Shown piece after piece: positions 16,867 through 25,872 of a stretch of DNA of 32,804 nucleotides. Position 1 is the stretch's first letter; the number at the start of each line of letters is the position of its first letter. The DNA lies in NCBI GenBank assembly GCA_031285265.1, contig JAITWM010000078.1, forward strand, positions 1-32,804. Direction: 5' to 3'. Made by a program: the position numbers and the translations under genes. Below the pieces are notes generated by a model. That model was given only the letters and a program-made list of their open reading frames with translations, was not told where the DNA came from and made no database searches. Source of the stretch: Lysobacteraceae bacterium. Its GTDB lineage: Bacteria > Pseudomonadota > Gammaproteobacteria > Xanthomonadales > Xanthomonadaceae.

Positions 16867-17721
16867 ATGAACCGTTATTTATTGCTAGCGCTGCTACCGA
16901 TCGCATTGACCGCCTGCGCCAGTTCTTCCTCTCCCAAAGCGAGCGACGCCTCCGTTGTCTCGCCGCCGGCCGCAAGCGCGGCCATTTCCTCTTCTCGGAC
17001 GAGCGATACCCATGTGAAAATACCCGGATCGGACGCCTACCACTGGCAATTGAGTGATGCCAGGAACGCACAAGGCCGGCGCATCGACACGCTCTTCGTG
17101 CGCGACGACAAGCCTGTACAGTTGGATTTTAGGGGGGGCCGGATCAATGTTAGCAATACCTGCAATAACATGATGGGCGGCTATTCGGTCGAAGGCGATC
17201 GTATGACGATTCCACGAATGGCATCGACGATGAGAGCGTGTCCCGATCCGAGGCTGATGGCCCTGGACGGTGAAGTCAGCAGCCGTTTGGACGGTGTTCT
17301 GACATTCGCAATGCATGCGGGCGATCCGCCGATGCTGATATTGACCACGATCACCGGCGACAAGTTGACCTTCACCGGCGAGCCGACTGCCGAAACCCGC
17401 TACGGTGGCGCCGGCGAAACCGTATTCCTGGAAATCGCTGCGGAAACGAAACCGTGCCCGCATCCCCTGATCCCTGATGCGCAGTGCTTGCAAGTGCGCG
17501 AAGTGTATTACGACGACAACGGGCTGAAGAGCCGTGCGCCGGGCGAATGGCGGAATTTCTTTCAGCAGATTGAGGGCTATACGCATCAGCCCGGAATACG
17601 CAACGTCGTACGGGCCAAGCGTTACCGTATCGCCAACCCGCCTGCCGACGCTTCCAGCACCGCCTATGTATTGGATATGGTGATCGAATCGGAAATCGTG
17701 AACCCGCCGCAACGGCGATGA
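16867..17721 (+). CDS. META and DUF4377 domain lipoprotein
   Basis: Predicted lipoprotein of unknown function. The N-terminal signal ends in lipobox LTAC (Cys17), followed by a Ser/Ala-rich linker. A META (HslJ-like) domain follows, with FRGGRINVSNTCNNMMGGYSVEGDRM and MASTMRACPDPRL; its two Cys are typical of the fold. The last third (from KPCPHPLIPDAQCLQVRE) fits DUF4377. META domains occur in heat-inducible or stress-related envelope proteins such as HslJ, but no activity is established. A good ribosome-binding site (AAGGAG, 16855-16860) sits six bases before the ATG at 16867. It is probably transcribed on its own and is convergent with the PEBP gene across a hairpin. Confidence 0.85.
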   Translation: MNRYLLLALLPIALTACASSSSPKASDASVVSPPAASAAISSSRTSDTHVKIPGSDAYHWQLSDARNAQGRRIDTLFVRDDKPVQLDFRGGRINVSNTCNNMMGGYSVEGDRMTIPRMASTMRACPDPRLMALDGEVSSRLDGVLTFAMHAGDPPMLILTTITGDKLTFTGEPTAETRYGGAGETVFLEIAAETKPCPHPLIPDAQCLQVREVYYDDNGLKSRAPGEWRNFFQQIEGYTHQPGIRNVVRAKRYRIANPPADASSTAYVLDMVIESEIVNPPQRR

Positions 17722-17730
17722 ACGGAATAT

Positions 17731-17763
17731 TCCCGGGCACATCCGCTGTGGACGTACCCGGGA
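17731..17763. terminator. Bidirectional hairpin between convergent genes
   Basis: TCCCGGG (17731-17737) pairs with CCCGGGA (17757-17763), and the inner bases extend the stem with mismatches around a GCTGT loop. It lies between two convergent stop codons. A run of six T follows on the plus strand at 17774-17779, a little far from the stem. It would serve both neighbours. Confidence 0.55.
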
Positions 17764-17771
17764 TTTCTGCC

Positions 17772-18455
17772 CTATTTTTTGACGAGGCTTTCGTAGGCCG
17801 CCATGAGTTCTTTGCCGCCGTCGTTGGGCGGCGGCGGCTCGGCATCGGCCAATCTCGGATTCAGCGTGTAAGCGCCACGCACCATCGCATCGGCCAGGAT
17901 ATGGCCATCCGCTGCTTGGAACGCTTCGTCGGAAGTGAACTTTGCCGGTAGCTTCAAGCGGTCGAGGTCGAGCGCAAACAGACGGAAGACATAACGATGT
18001 ATGCGAGCGTCGTTGAACGGCGGATACGGGCCATCGTAACCGAGATACGTGCCTTTCAGCCGCGAATCGTTCGCGAAATAGTGCGTGTAACTGTTCAAAC
18101 CCTGACGCGCGCCCTTCGGCCCGGGCGGATTGTTTTTCCCGCCGGTCGTAACGCCATTGCTGCAACTGCCGGCGGCGATTCCTCGCAGTTGCGCGTCGAT
18201 ATCGACCATTACCCAGTGGATGAACTCCTCACGCGATTGTTCCGCGGGAACTTCCATATCGGTGCGGCCGACCGTCGTCGGATCGGTTGGCGCATCGACA
18301 TCGCTGCATATCAGCATGAAAGAACGCGTGCCTTGCGGCACTTCGTTCCATGCCAGATGCGGATTCAGGTTCGGTGCGAAACCGCCAGGCTTGCCCATGG
18401 CGAATTCGACGGGAATAAATTCTCCGTCTTTGAAGCTGTCACTCCAGATACGCAT
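17772..18455 (-). CDS. PEBP family (YbhB/YbcL, Raf kinase inhibitor-like) protein
   Basis: Member of the phosphatidylethanolamine-binding protein family; bacterial members are small ligand-binding proteins of unclear role. The 227-residue product shows LICSDVDAP (48-56), HWVMVDI (80-86) and GYDGPYPPFNDARIHRY (139-155), the motifs that form the anion-binding pocket. It is somewhat longer than YbhB, with an insert around DPTTVGRTDMEVPAEQS and a C-terminal tail. I chose ATG 18455 because GAGGGAG precedes it at good spacing; the open frame runs to 18554, but the added residues are not family-like. No signal peptide is seen, so it is probably cytoplasmic. Confidence 0.9.
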   Translation of the reverse strand: MRIWSDSFKDGEFIPVEFAMGKPGGFAPNLNPHLAWNEVPQGTRSFMLICSDVDAPTDPTTVGRTDMEVPAEQSREEFIHWVMVDIDAQLRGIAAGSCSNGVTTGGKNNPPGPKGARQGLNSYTHYFANDSRLKGTYLGYDGPYPPFNDARIHRYVFRLFALDLDRLKLPAKFTSDEAFQAADGHILADAMVRGAYTLNPRLADAEPPPPNDGGKELMAAYESLVKK

Positions 18456-18547
18456 AAGCACTCCCTCGAATTGAGAATCGAAAATTGAAACGGCGAGCAC
18501 AGACCGCATTGTCCATGTACTTCCCATGTCGCGTAAAGCGCGATTGA

Positions 18548-18575
18548 CGATCACCGCGCCAGAACGGCGCGATCG
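18548..18575 (-). terminator. GC-rich hairpin downstream of the TPR gene
   Basis: CGCGCC-AGAAC-GGCGCG is a perfect 6-bp stem (18555-18571), extended by outer CGAT/ATCG after a 3-base bulge. It starts 36 bases past the TPR-gene stop. No T tract follows on the minus strand, so it is a weak terminator candidate, or a structure in the 5' region of the PEBP gene. Confidence 0.3.
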
Positions 18576-18610
18576 GCCGCAATGCTCCGGCGTTACATGT
18601 GCCGGATATT

Positions 18611-20680
18611 TCAGGCCTCAGGATAACCAAATCGCACGGCAACCGGCTTCAGCGACTCGAACGCACGGGTCAACGCATCCGCATAGTCGCGCCAACGACC
18701 GGTAGGGAATCGTGCCGGTCCGACGCTCGATGGTGCGGATATTTCCGCTTGCAATGCTTCCCCCAATGCTGCCGCAATCGCGGACGGATCGTCTTCGATG
18801 CCGTCCAGCCGAATCAGTTGGTGCGGATAGAGATCCTGCTCGTGCAGTTGCGCAATCTGTTCGAGCACCGCAGCCAAGTATTCGGCGCCATGCTCTGGAG
18901 ATTCCAATGCCAACGGAACCGGCGAGCCGAATGCCAGCCAATCCAGCAGCATATCGCGCGGATCGCGCAATGCCACGATCACCCGTCCTTCCGGAAGCTG
19001 CGGCCGCAATGCCAGCAACAGCGCGTTGTCCCACCACAATAGCCAGTCGACCAGATTGCCGTCGTCGATGCCGCGTTCCGGCAATCGGGTCCGCCAGTCT
19101 CCGATCATCTCCGTTGGATCGAGCTTGCCTGCGGCCAGTGCCGGCGCCGTGGCGTATTTCTGAAACGCATCGGCCGGTGGCGCAGGTCCGGAGCGATCCA
19201 TCCGCAACGCGCGGCTGGCACTGCCGATTACGGCGAGCAAACGCTCCACGCCGGAACCGGGCGCTCCCCAGAGGAACAACGGACGTGCCGATATCGTTTC
19301 CGGAATCGGCGCCAACGGCGGCCAGTTTTCCGGAGTTTGCGTCATCGCCGGCAACGGCAGTTGTTGCGCCGCTTGCTCGCGATGCAGCGCACTCCAGGAT
19401 TCTACGGCATCAGCATAACGCCCCATTCGATCTTGGATCCAGCCCATCCAGTTGCGCAGGGCGGGTTTCGCCGTTTGCGGTGCTTGTGCGATCAATTGTT
19501 CGATATGCGGTACGACTGCTTCGGGATCACGCGCCATCAATGCTTCGACGATCCGTTCCTCGCCACTGAAGCGGCCCGGCTCCAGCGTGACGATACGGCG
19601 TGCGCTGGCTTCCGCGGCCACGGCATCTCCCGTCATGTCATGTATTCGCATTTGCGCTTCATGCGCGGGAATATGCTCGGGCATGGCCGTCACCCAACGT
19701 TCGACTACCGCTCGCGCCGCATCGCTGGCGACCGTCTCCAACGCCAGCCGCGCCAGCCACAGATCATGTTCATCGGCCGTTGCCGCCAATGCCGCTTCCA
19801 ACGTCGACCGTGCATCGCCGAGATCGTCCAGATGCTGCCAAGCCGCCAACAACGCTTGCAATGTGCGGCGATCCCCCGGCCAGACCGCGAGCACTTCGCG
19901 CAGATGCCGCAACGCCGATTCCGGTCGACCCGCCCGTAACTCGTACTCGCCCGCGAGACGATGCAATCCCGGCGAAACGGAAGCGGGATCGCCCAACAGC
20001 GGCGTCAGCGTTTCGATCGCATCGTCCAAGCGTCCCTGCCGATGCGCCAGCTGCGCGATCAATGCGCGCAGTCCAGCGGTGTCGGGAACGCATTCGACGA
20101 CCCGGCGAAACGCCTGTTCGGCAAATGCCCAATGCTGCTTGGCCAGATACGCGAATCCCAACGCATACGATATGCCCGGATCGTCGGGTGCTCGCTGACT
20201 GGCGATGGTCAGGATCGACAATGCACGATCCGCATCACCCCGGCGCAAGGCGATCATGCCATCGATTGCGGCCAACTGCGGATGTTCGGGCTCCAGCCGT
20301 GCCGCCGTTCGGCTCAACCGTTCGGCTTCATCCAGATCACCGCGCCCCAAGGCCAGCTGCGCCTGCACCAGATATGCATCCCATTGGTTCGGATTCAAGC
20401 TCATGCTATGCGTCAACGCGGCATCGGCTTCATCCAGTTGCCGCGATCCCATCAACATGACGGCGCGTTCCAGATGCAATGACGAATCCTCCGGAGCCAA
20501 TGCGATCGCCTGCTCGATGGCGGCCCGCGCTGCCGCCGTATCGCCTTGCCGTCGCAATGCAGTGGATAACCAGCGTTGTGCTTGTGCATCGGTAGACGCG
20601 GCTTCCACCCAGGCGCGTGCCGCTATAACGGCTTCATCGGCCGCATTGCGCCGCAGCGCATCGATGATCTTGTTCTGCAT
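18611..20680 (-). CDS. TPR protein with C-terminal sulfotransferase-like domain
   Basis: The product is 689 residues. Roughly the first 420 are tandem tetratricopeptide repeats: repeated patterns such as DTAAARAAIEQAIALAPEDS, ADAALTHSMSLNPN and LDEAERLSRTAARLEPEHP. The last 220 have a sulfotransferase/P-loop fold: a 5' loop FLWGAPGSGVERLL and a later VIVALRDPRDMLLDWL, which matches the 3'-phosphate-binding element of PAPS-dependent sulfotransferases. The first loop departs from the usual GxPRSGTT and lacks its Arg and Thr, so catalysis is uncertain. I chose ATG 20680; an in-frame TTG at 20698 would overlap the upstream hydrolase stop. No signal peptide is seen. It is probably co-transcribed with the hydrolase gene. 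Confidence 0.82.
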   Translation of the reverse strand: MQNKIIDALRRNAADEAVIAARAWVEAASTDAQAQRWLSTALRRQGDTAAARAAIEQAIALAPEDSSLHLERAVMLMGSRQLDEADAALTHSMSLNPNQWDAYLVQAQLALGRGDLDEAERLSRTAARLEPEHPQLAAIDGMIALRRGDADRALSILTIASQRAPDDPGISYALGFAYLAKQHWAFAEQAFRRVVECVPDTAGLRALIAQLAHRQGRLDDAIETLTPLLGDPASVSPGLHRLAGEYELRAGRPESALRHLREVLAVWPGDRRTLQALLAAWQHLDDLGDARSTLEAALAATADEHDLWLARLALETVASDAARAVVERWVTAMPEHIPAHEAQMRIHDMTGDAVAAEASARRIVTLEPGRFSGEERIVEALMARDPEAVVPHIEQLIAQAPQTAKPALRNWMGWIQDRMGRYADAVESWSALHREQAAQQLPLPAMTQTPENWPPLAPIPETISARPLFLWGAPGSGVERLLAVIGSASRALRMDRSGPAPPADAFQKYATAPALAAGKLDPTEMIGDWRTRLPERGIDDGNLVDWLLWWDNALLLALRPQLPEGRVIVALRDPRDMLLDWLAFGSPVPLALESPEHGAEYLAAVLEQIAQLHEQDLYPHQLIRLDGIEDDPSAIAAALGEALQAEISAPSSVGPARFPTGRWRDYADALTRAFESLKPVAVRFGYPEA

Positions 20681-20694
20681 CAGCGGAAAACCGG

Positions 20695-21726
20695 TCAAGT
20701 CGCCTGAAGGGCGCTCAGTTTACCGTGCTCGCGTTGTGAATCGGACCGGATGGCTTTCTTCAGTTTTTGCGCGATCCAGCGTTCGGCAAAGCCATCGCCG
20801 GATGCGTTGACGATAAAGCCGCAGTGACCACCGCACTCGGCGATTTCCAATTGAACGCTGCCGGGTAATCGCCAATCCTGAAAATCACTGACCGGAATCA
20901 CCGGGTCGTCTTCCGCCATCAGGATATGCGCCGGAACTTTCAGCCCCATCAAACGATCGTCGGCGATCGTGTAGCAATCGAAATACTCTTCCAACGATTC
21001 GAATCCTTCGCGCAGAGCGATCGAAGCCATCAACCCGCGCGTATCCTGCGCCAAGGTGGCATCGTCGTAATCGTGCAGTTCCGGAAACAGTTCGCGTTTA
21101 CGGACCAGCGATGCACGCCATTTGCTACGGAAATACCAGTCATACAATCCACCGTGCCTGGCGTTGGTGACGGCCGTGGAGGGATTGATCAGCGGACAGA
21201 TGGCCGCAACCCGTTTCAATGGCAATCCGGCCGGCTCCGCCCGCAACGCCAACCGCAACGCAAAATTGCCGCCCAGCGAAAATCCCGCCACGACCAACGT
21301 TTCCACGGAAAACTGCTGCACGATCGTTGCGGCGGCATCGGCCACCTCGTCCAGCAGCCCGGAATGGAACAATCCCGGATTGAGATGATGCGTATCGCCA
21401 TGATCGCGGAAATTCAATCGGAATATTTCGAACCCGTGGCGCAGCAACTGCGCTGCCGTCATCCTCATGTAACTGGATTCGGTGCTTCCTTCCCATCCAT
21501 GCAACAACAACGCCAGCGCACGTGAGCGGCGTTCCGGAAGATAGCTGTGACATCCTTGTAAGCGCACGCCCTTGCCGACATCGAGAACATGCACATGATT
21601 GACCGCGCCGCTGGCGACCAAGGCGCGCAACCCGCGCTGGCGTCGCAGCGAACTGGTGCTCAGAACCGATTGCAGATGCGGATTCCGCAGCCATCGGGGC
21701 GGGCGATAATGGGTGGCGCCGTTCAT
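20695..21726 (-). CDS. YheT-type alpha/beta hydrolase
   Basis: Alpha/beta hydrolase of the YheT/YMR210w (UPF0017) family, predicted esterase or acyl-glycerol hydrolase. The 343 residues show the family N-terminus PPRWLRNPHLQSVLS and the oxyanion region LLHGWEGSTESSYM. The nucleophile elbow is GFSLGG (Ser150), the acid region is AEDDPVIP (273-274) and the catalytic His is in GGHCGF (His301). ATG 21726 is the natural start, but no Shine-Dalgarno precedes it: the leader is a pyrimidine run instead. It lies 92 bp downstream of the PlsC-like gene and next to the TPR gene. It is not OleB, which belongs to the haloalkane dehalogenase-like group and has a different elbow. Confidence 0.9.
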   Translation of the reverse strand: MNGATHYRPPRWLRNPHLQSVLSTSSLRRQRGLRALVASGAVNHVHVLDVGKGVRLQGCHSYLPERRSRALALLLHGWEGSTESSYMRMTAAQLLRHGFEIFRLNFRDHGDTHHLNPGLFHSGLLDEVADAAATIVQQFSVETLVVAGFSLGGNFALRLALRAEPAGLPLKRVAAICPLINPSTAVTNARHGGLYDWYFRSKWRASLVRKRELFPELHDYDDATLAQDTRGLMASIALREGFESLEEYFDCYTIADDRLMGLKVPAHILMAEDDPVIPVSDFQDWRLPGSVQLEIAECGGHCGFIVNASGDGFAERWIAQKLKKAIRSDSQREHGKLSALQAT

Positions 21727-21818
21727 AAGGAGAAGGAGGGATTAAAGGGGATTGGGGATATCCGGAACTCCGATTTTGAGCCGTTGAACGGGTTTCAGTC
21801 ACGCACAGCGTCGCTATT

Positions 21819-22574
21819 TCAGCTTTCCATCGCCGCAACGATGCGTTCGCGCGACAGTTCGGCGATTCGCCGCCGCCCCTCTGCATCGGCGGATACGTGG
21901 ATCGGTTCCAAAAAGTGTATTTCGGCCAACCGCACCGGTTCACCCAGCAAGCGGAAGAAATTGCCCATGAAACTTTCATTGGGCGCGAATGCCACCACGG
22001 TCTGTGCATCGCCGCGCTTGCCGTAACGTAACGCCACCGGCTGCACTGGTGCCTGCGTTTGTACTGCCGCTTGAAAAATACGCGCATGGAACGGACCGAC
22101 CTCCCGCCCACTGCGGGTCCGGCCTTCCGGAAACACGCCGACCGACCGGCCGCTCGACAGCCGTGCCTGCATCTGTTCCACGACATCATTGAGCGAATGG
22201 GGATTGCCGCGCTGATGGAAGATGCTCTGTCCCTGCGCCGTCAGCCAACCTATGAGCGGCCAGCGCGAGATCTCGTATTTGGCCACGAATCCCATCATCC
22301 GTTGGCTGTGCAGGGTTTCGATATCGATCCAGCTGACATGATTGGCGACGAACAGTACGCCTCCCGGCAATGGCGTTCCGAAGCGGCGTAGCCGGAAACC
22401 AAAAATCCACATCAAGCCTGCCGACCAGGCGCGCACTGCACGATCGCTGAGCCGATCCCCGCCGATGGTTATTTTCACGAATGGCGGCGACAGACACAGC
22501 ATGATGATTGGTAACGACACCAGAACGTGCAGTGACAGCAATGGCAAACGGACGAGATAGCGAAATAGACGCAT
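21819..22574 (-). CDS. PlsC-type 1-acylglycerol-3-phosphate acyltransferase
   Basis: Membrane-associated acyltransferase of glycerophospholipid synthesis: it acylates lysophosphatidic acid or a similar lysolipid. The 251-residue product has a hydrophobic N-terminal segment (about 5-28). Motif I is NHVSWID (78-84, the His-x4-Asp catalytic pair), and motif III is FPEGR (148-152), followed by TRSG. ATG 22574 is preceded by a GGCGGGG stretch at suitable spacing; the longer open frame to 22718 adds residues of no family character. It could be plsC itself or one of several paralogues. Confidence 0.9.
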   Translation of the reverse strand: MRLFRYLVRLPLLSLHVLVSLPIIMLCLSPPFVKITIGGDRLSDRAVRAWSAGLMWIFGFRLRRFGTPLPGGVLFVANHVSWIDIETLHSQRMMGFVAKYEISRWPLIGWLTAQGQSIFHQRGNPHSLNDVVEQMQARLSSGRSVGVFPEGRTRSGREVGPFHARIFQAAVQTQAPVQPVALRYGKRGDAQTVVAFAPNESFMGNFFRLLGEPVRLAEIHFLEPIHVSADAEGRRRIAELSRERIVAAMES

Positions 22575-22891
22575 AGCACCCCGCCGGGGGATGCGGCGGA
22601 CAACATGGAGATTATGTTCATTTTGGCACGAAATCGACCGTTGTCGATCTTGCCGATGGCGAGGGGCACGTGTTGCCAGCAGGATGGACGTGGACCGTAT
22701 GCGGCGAAACCACTCCAATCGTATCCGCGCCGTACCGATCCTATCGACCAGGCAAGATGGTACCTGCCGGGCCGATACGGTCGATCACGACGTTCCAATT
22801 GCTGGCAAGCGGTTTCACGCCTTTGTTTTGGGAGATTTGCCCGTACGTACCGCCTTGCCGGCGTGCCCTTCTATCGGACTGGTCCGTGCCA
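22575..22891. other. Intergenic stretch without a supported gene
   Basis: These 317 bp separate the ATP-grasp gene from the PlsC-like gene on the same strand. A minus-strand frame is open at 22741-22850 (SQNKGVKPLASNWNVVIDR), but its only starts lie inside the ATP-grasp gene, so I do not call it. No terminator hairpin was found. Confidence 0.4.
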
Positions 22892-24043
22892 TCACGCCGC
22901 CGCGTCCCCATTCCATTCGATATCGTAGGTCGATGCCGCATACAAATCGATCCGGTGGCGTTGCGCGCTGCGCATGAATCCCATCCAATCGATGATTCCG
23001 CCGAAGAACGGCCACCGGTCGCCGGGTTCCATCAACACATCGCGTGCGCGACGAAAATCCTCGCGCCACAGCGATTGAATACCCAAGCGTCGCGCCAGAG
23101 GCCAGCCCAACGCCAGCATCAGGGCAGCGATCATCCGCGGTTGCCGGCTGCCGATCGGTGCGACGGTGATCGGAATGCCGCTCATGGCATCGACCGGATT
23201 TTCGTTCTCCGCAAATACATGCACGCCGCTGGTCGCGCGTGGATTGCATTCGATGGCACGGATACCGCCCTCGTCGTCGACGATCCAATCGAACGAAATC
23301 TGGCCGCTGTAATTCAACCTTGCCACCAGCCGCCGTACTGCTGCCTCGATCGCATCCGAAACGCAGGGTTCGAAATAATAGCCGGCTCTGCCAACCAATC
23401 GATAACGCGCAAAATAAACCGCATGCGCAAGCAGGCATCCACGCTCGGCAATACCGTAGGAACACATTTCACGGCCGGTGCAATAACGCTGCGCCACCCA
23501 TGCCCCTTGATTCTCCAGTGCTGGCGCATCGGCAGGAATTCCTTCCGTATAACAACGCACGTGTGCGCCAAAACGGGAATATTCCGGCTTCAGCACGACC
23601 GGTCCGGCCTCAGCCCACTTACGGGCTTCTTCGAGATTCCGAACCAACATGCTTGCTGGTGTCGGCACTTTCGCCGATTGTGCCAACTCCAGAAATCGCC
23701 ATTTGCTGTGCAAGGCGTGTAGCTGTTCGAAATCATCCACCAATATCTGTACTTGGCGCGGCAAATCATTCCGATGACGCGCTAAGTAGAACGTCTCTTC
23801 GCATGTCGGCACGATCAGATCGATTCCGTATTCACGGATCAGCGTATTCAAATCATCGAGAAATCTTTCCGGCGCGAATCGCGGCGAAGCCACCTGCGCT
23901 ATTTTTCTCACCGCGCGTGACCAGGCCATCGCGCGACATGGCAAACTGTCGGCGGCATATACGTGCCATTGACGTGCCGCGAACCGGCGCGCCAACTCCA
24001 ATGCCACCGGTGCGCGCGCGCCAAGAATCAGGACATTAGGCAT
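22892..24043 (-). CDS. ATP-grasp domain ligase of the OleA/OleD-like cluster
   Basis: Predicted ATP-dependent ligase that activates a carboxylate as acyl phosphate and joins it to an amine, thiol or other nucleophile; the substrate is unknown. The 383-residue product starts with a Rossmann-like pre-ATP-grasp domain (MPNVLILGARAPVALELARRF). The ATP-grasp domain has VVLKPEYSRFG (Lys152), VAQRYCTGREM, and the metal-binding ISFDWIVDDEGG...AIECNPRATSG (Glu265, Asn267). ATG 24043 has GGAGG just upstream and overlaps the stop of the MBL gene by 8 bp. The longer frame to 24094 overlaps more and adds nothing family-like. It is the last gene of the four-gene unit; in the classical ole cluster the ligase-like step belongs to OleC, which is unrelated in fold. 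Confidence 0.87.
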   Translation of the reverse strand: MPNVLILGARAPVALELARRFAARQWHVYAADSLPCRAMAWSRAVRKIAQVASPRFAPERFLDDLNTLIREYGIDLIVPTCEETFYLARHRNDLPRQVQILVDDFEQLHALHSKWRFLELAQSAKVPTPASMLVRNLEEARKWAEAGPVVLKPEYSRFGAHVRCYTEGIPADAPALENQGAWVAQRYCTGREMCSYGIAERGCLLAHAVYFARYRLVGRAGYYFEPCVSDAIEAAVRRLVARLNYSGQISFDWIVDDEGGIRAIECNPRATSGVHVFAENENPVDAMSGIPITVAPIGSRQPRMIAALMLALGWPLARRLGIQSLWREDFRRARDVLMEPGDRWPFFGGIIDWMGFMRSAQRHRIDLYAASTYDIEWNGDAAA

Positions 24044-24863
24044 CCGGCCTCCATTCCGAACAATGTGAAGGCACGATCCGAACATCCGGCGCATTCCGGC
24101 TCAATGCGTGCAACCGCGCCAACGTCTGCCTATACGTTCTGGTATCACCCAACCAGCCCGTCACCAGCCGTGGCGGCGGTACTCCATCACGGATCGCCTG
24201 GCTCGACCATGCTGCATCGGCGATCAGGAAAACCATCCGGCCGCTGGTTTCCCGAAACAACAGACCGTATTGACCGGCGGCATGTCCTGGTAACGGCACG
24301 GCCAGTAGAGCGCCGTCTCCCAATACATCGCGGCCATCGCCGAAATCGGAGAATGCGGGCGGCAACGCGACTGCCGGGCGCTGTTCCAGCCAATGCAGAC
24401 GATTGCGCGCGGCGATGACCAGTCCCGGCAGCAGCCCTTTGCTCAAGGCATTGAGCCGGCCCCGCCTGGTCATATCGTCCCAGGCCCGTTGCGCACAGAA
24501 CAGCATCGCACGCGGAAAATCCTGTATGCCGCCGACATGATCCCCATGCAAATGCGAAAGTACGATCATGCGGATATCCGAAGACGGCAAGCCTATTCCA
24601 CGCAATTGCTCGCGCAGAGACTCACCCGGGCGTAATTGCACCGGCGTCGCCACACGGTACAACCGTTCCGGCATATGTTCGGTAGCACGCAGGAACGCCT
24701 CCGAATATCCGGTATCGAACAGGATGGCGCCCACATCCGGATGCCGGATCAATGCCGCCAATGCCGGAAACTGGCATCGATGCCGCGATCCGCCCTTACG
24801 GGCCGCCCATTCTGCATGCGTGCAATATCCCGCCTCGAACAATTGCCATTCAAGTGCGCGCAT
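24036..24863 (-). CDS. Metallo-beta-lactamase-fold hydrolase of the OleA/OleD-like cluster
   Basis: Predicted metal-dependent hydrolase, related to lactonases and thioesterases of the MBL superfamily. The 275 residues contain the metal motif SHLHGDHVGG (His104, His106, Asp108, His109), a later LPGHAAGQYG (third His), IADAAW (bridging Asp) and PSHCSEW near the C-terminus. I chose ATG 24863: GGAGG lies nine bases before it, within the end of the epimerase gene, giving a 14-bp overlap. The open frame reaches 24953, but that start would overlap the epimerase by 104 bp. It overlaps the ATP-grasp gene downstream. A role in hydrolysing a lactone or thioester intermediate is inference from fold and neighbours. 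Confidence 0.88.
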   Translation of the reverse strand: MRALEWQLFEAGYCTHAEWAARKGGSRHRCQFPALAALIRHPDVGAILFDTGYSEAFLRATEHMPERLYRVATPVQLRPGESLREQLRGIGLPSSDIRMIVLSHLHGDHVGGIQDFPRAMLFCAQRAWDDMTRRGRLNALSKGLLPGLVIAARNRLHWLEQRPAVALPPAFSDFGDGRDVLGDGALLAVPLPGHAAGQYGLLFRETSGRMVFLIADAAWSSQAIRDGVPPPRLVTGWLGDTRTYRQTLARLHALSRNAPDVRIVPSHCSEWRPDA

Positions 24864-25869
24864 GTTCGGATGCCTCCATGCGGCCGCACGATATGCCGCG
24901 CCAATAATCGGCGAATCTTCGGATACCGGCGTCGATACTGATGCCCGGTTCATATCCGAGCTCGTTCCGCGCCGCGCTGATATCCAGCGTCTGCGAATAG
25001 CCGATCACTCCGACACCGTATCGCGTCAAACGCGGTTCCGGGCATCCCGGCCGGATTCTGGCAATGAGCTCGGCCAGACCTGCTGCAGTCAATGCCAATT
25101 TTCGCGGTAGGCGCACCCAGCGTACGGTCATATTCAATGCATCGAATACCTTACTCATCAATTCACCCGCACGAATCGGATTTCCGTTGGTGATGTTGTA
25201 CGCGCGGCCATGTGGCAGTCCATCGGCCTGTAATGCCAGTTCGATCGCATCCACCACGTTGTCGATATGCGTGATGTCGATCAGTGCATTACCACCGCCA
25301 ATCAGCGGAAAACGGCCTCCCGCTGCCATCGCCAACAAACGTGGCAGGATGGCTTGATCGCCTTCGCCGAATACGGCGCGCGGACGCAGAATCAATGCAT
25401 GAGGAACTCGTCCATGCAATGACCGCAGTGTTTCTTCAGATTCCCATTTGCTTCGTGCATAGTGCGTGATCCAGCGCTTTGGAGGGGTGAAAGCTTCTTT
25501 CACTTCATATTGGTCCGCGAACCGGAAGTAAATGCTGGGCGAGCCGATATGAATGAAACGAACGACACCTGCTTTCCGCGCGGCCAATGCCAATCGCCGG
25601 GTCGCATCGACATTAGCGCGCTGGAAATCCTCCGCTCTTCCCCATGGCGCGGATAGTGCGGCGCAATGCACGACGGCTTCGCAATCATTCAACAGCGGCA
25701 TCAATGGATCGCTGGTCAAATCGGCCGCAATTACTGCGGTCGATATATCCAGCCCCCTCAAACGACTGTGATCGCGTCCCGTCGCGACGACGCGATGTCC
25801 TTTGGCCGCCAACCGCAACGCGGCATGCCGGCCGATGAACCCTGATGCACCAGTGACCAGTATCCGCAT
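24850..25869 (-). CDS. NAD(P)-dependent epimerase/dehydrogenase, OleD-like
   Basis: Extended short-chain dehydrogenase of the 3-beta-hydroxysteroid dehydrogenase/OleD type. The 339-residue product has the nucleotide-binding GASGFIG (7-13), an acidic/basic selector region (ATGRDHSRL), the Ser region IGSPSIY (108-114), and the catalytic YARSK (Tyr137, Lys141). OleD reduces the 2-alkyl-3-ketoalkanoate made by OleA; an equivalent ketone reduction is a reasonable guess here. It begins 3 bp after the stop of the condensing-enzyme gene and overlaps the MBL gene. The overall length matches OleD-type proteins. Confidence 0.88.
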   Translation of the reverse strand: MRILVTGASGFIGRHAALRLAAKGHRVVATGRDHSRLRGLDISTAVIAADLTSDPLMPLLNDCEAVVHCAALSAPWGRAEDFQRANVDATRRLALAARKAGVVRFIHIGSPSIYFRFADQYEVKEAFTPPKRWITHYARSKWESEETLRSLHGRVPHALILRPRAVFGEGDQAILPRLLAMAAGGRFPLIGGGNALIDITHIDNVVDAIELALQADGLPHGRAYNITNGNPIRAGELMSKVFDALNMTVRWVRLPRKLALTAAGLAELIARIRPGCPEPRLTRYGVGVIGYSQTLDISAARNELGYEPGISIDAGIRRFADYWRGISCGRMEASEHART

Positions 25870-25872
25870 CTT

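Noticed and set aside
18484-18491. An isolated ATTGAAAC word like a CRISPR repeat end
   Set aside because: No GTCG start, no partner copy at array spacing; it lies in the leader of the PEBP gene and is explained by chance.
20695-21726. The alpha/beta hydrolase as an OleB for the nearby OleA/OleD-like genes
   Set aside because: Its N-terminus, elbow and His region are those of the YheT family, and it is separated from the unit by the PlsC gene and an intergenic gap.
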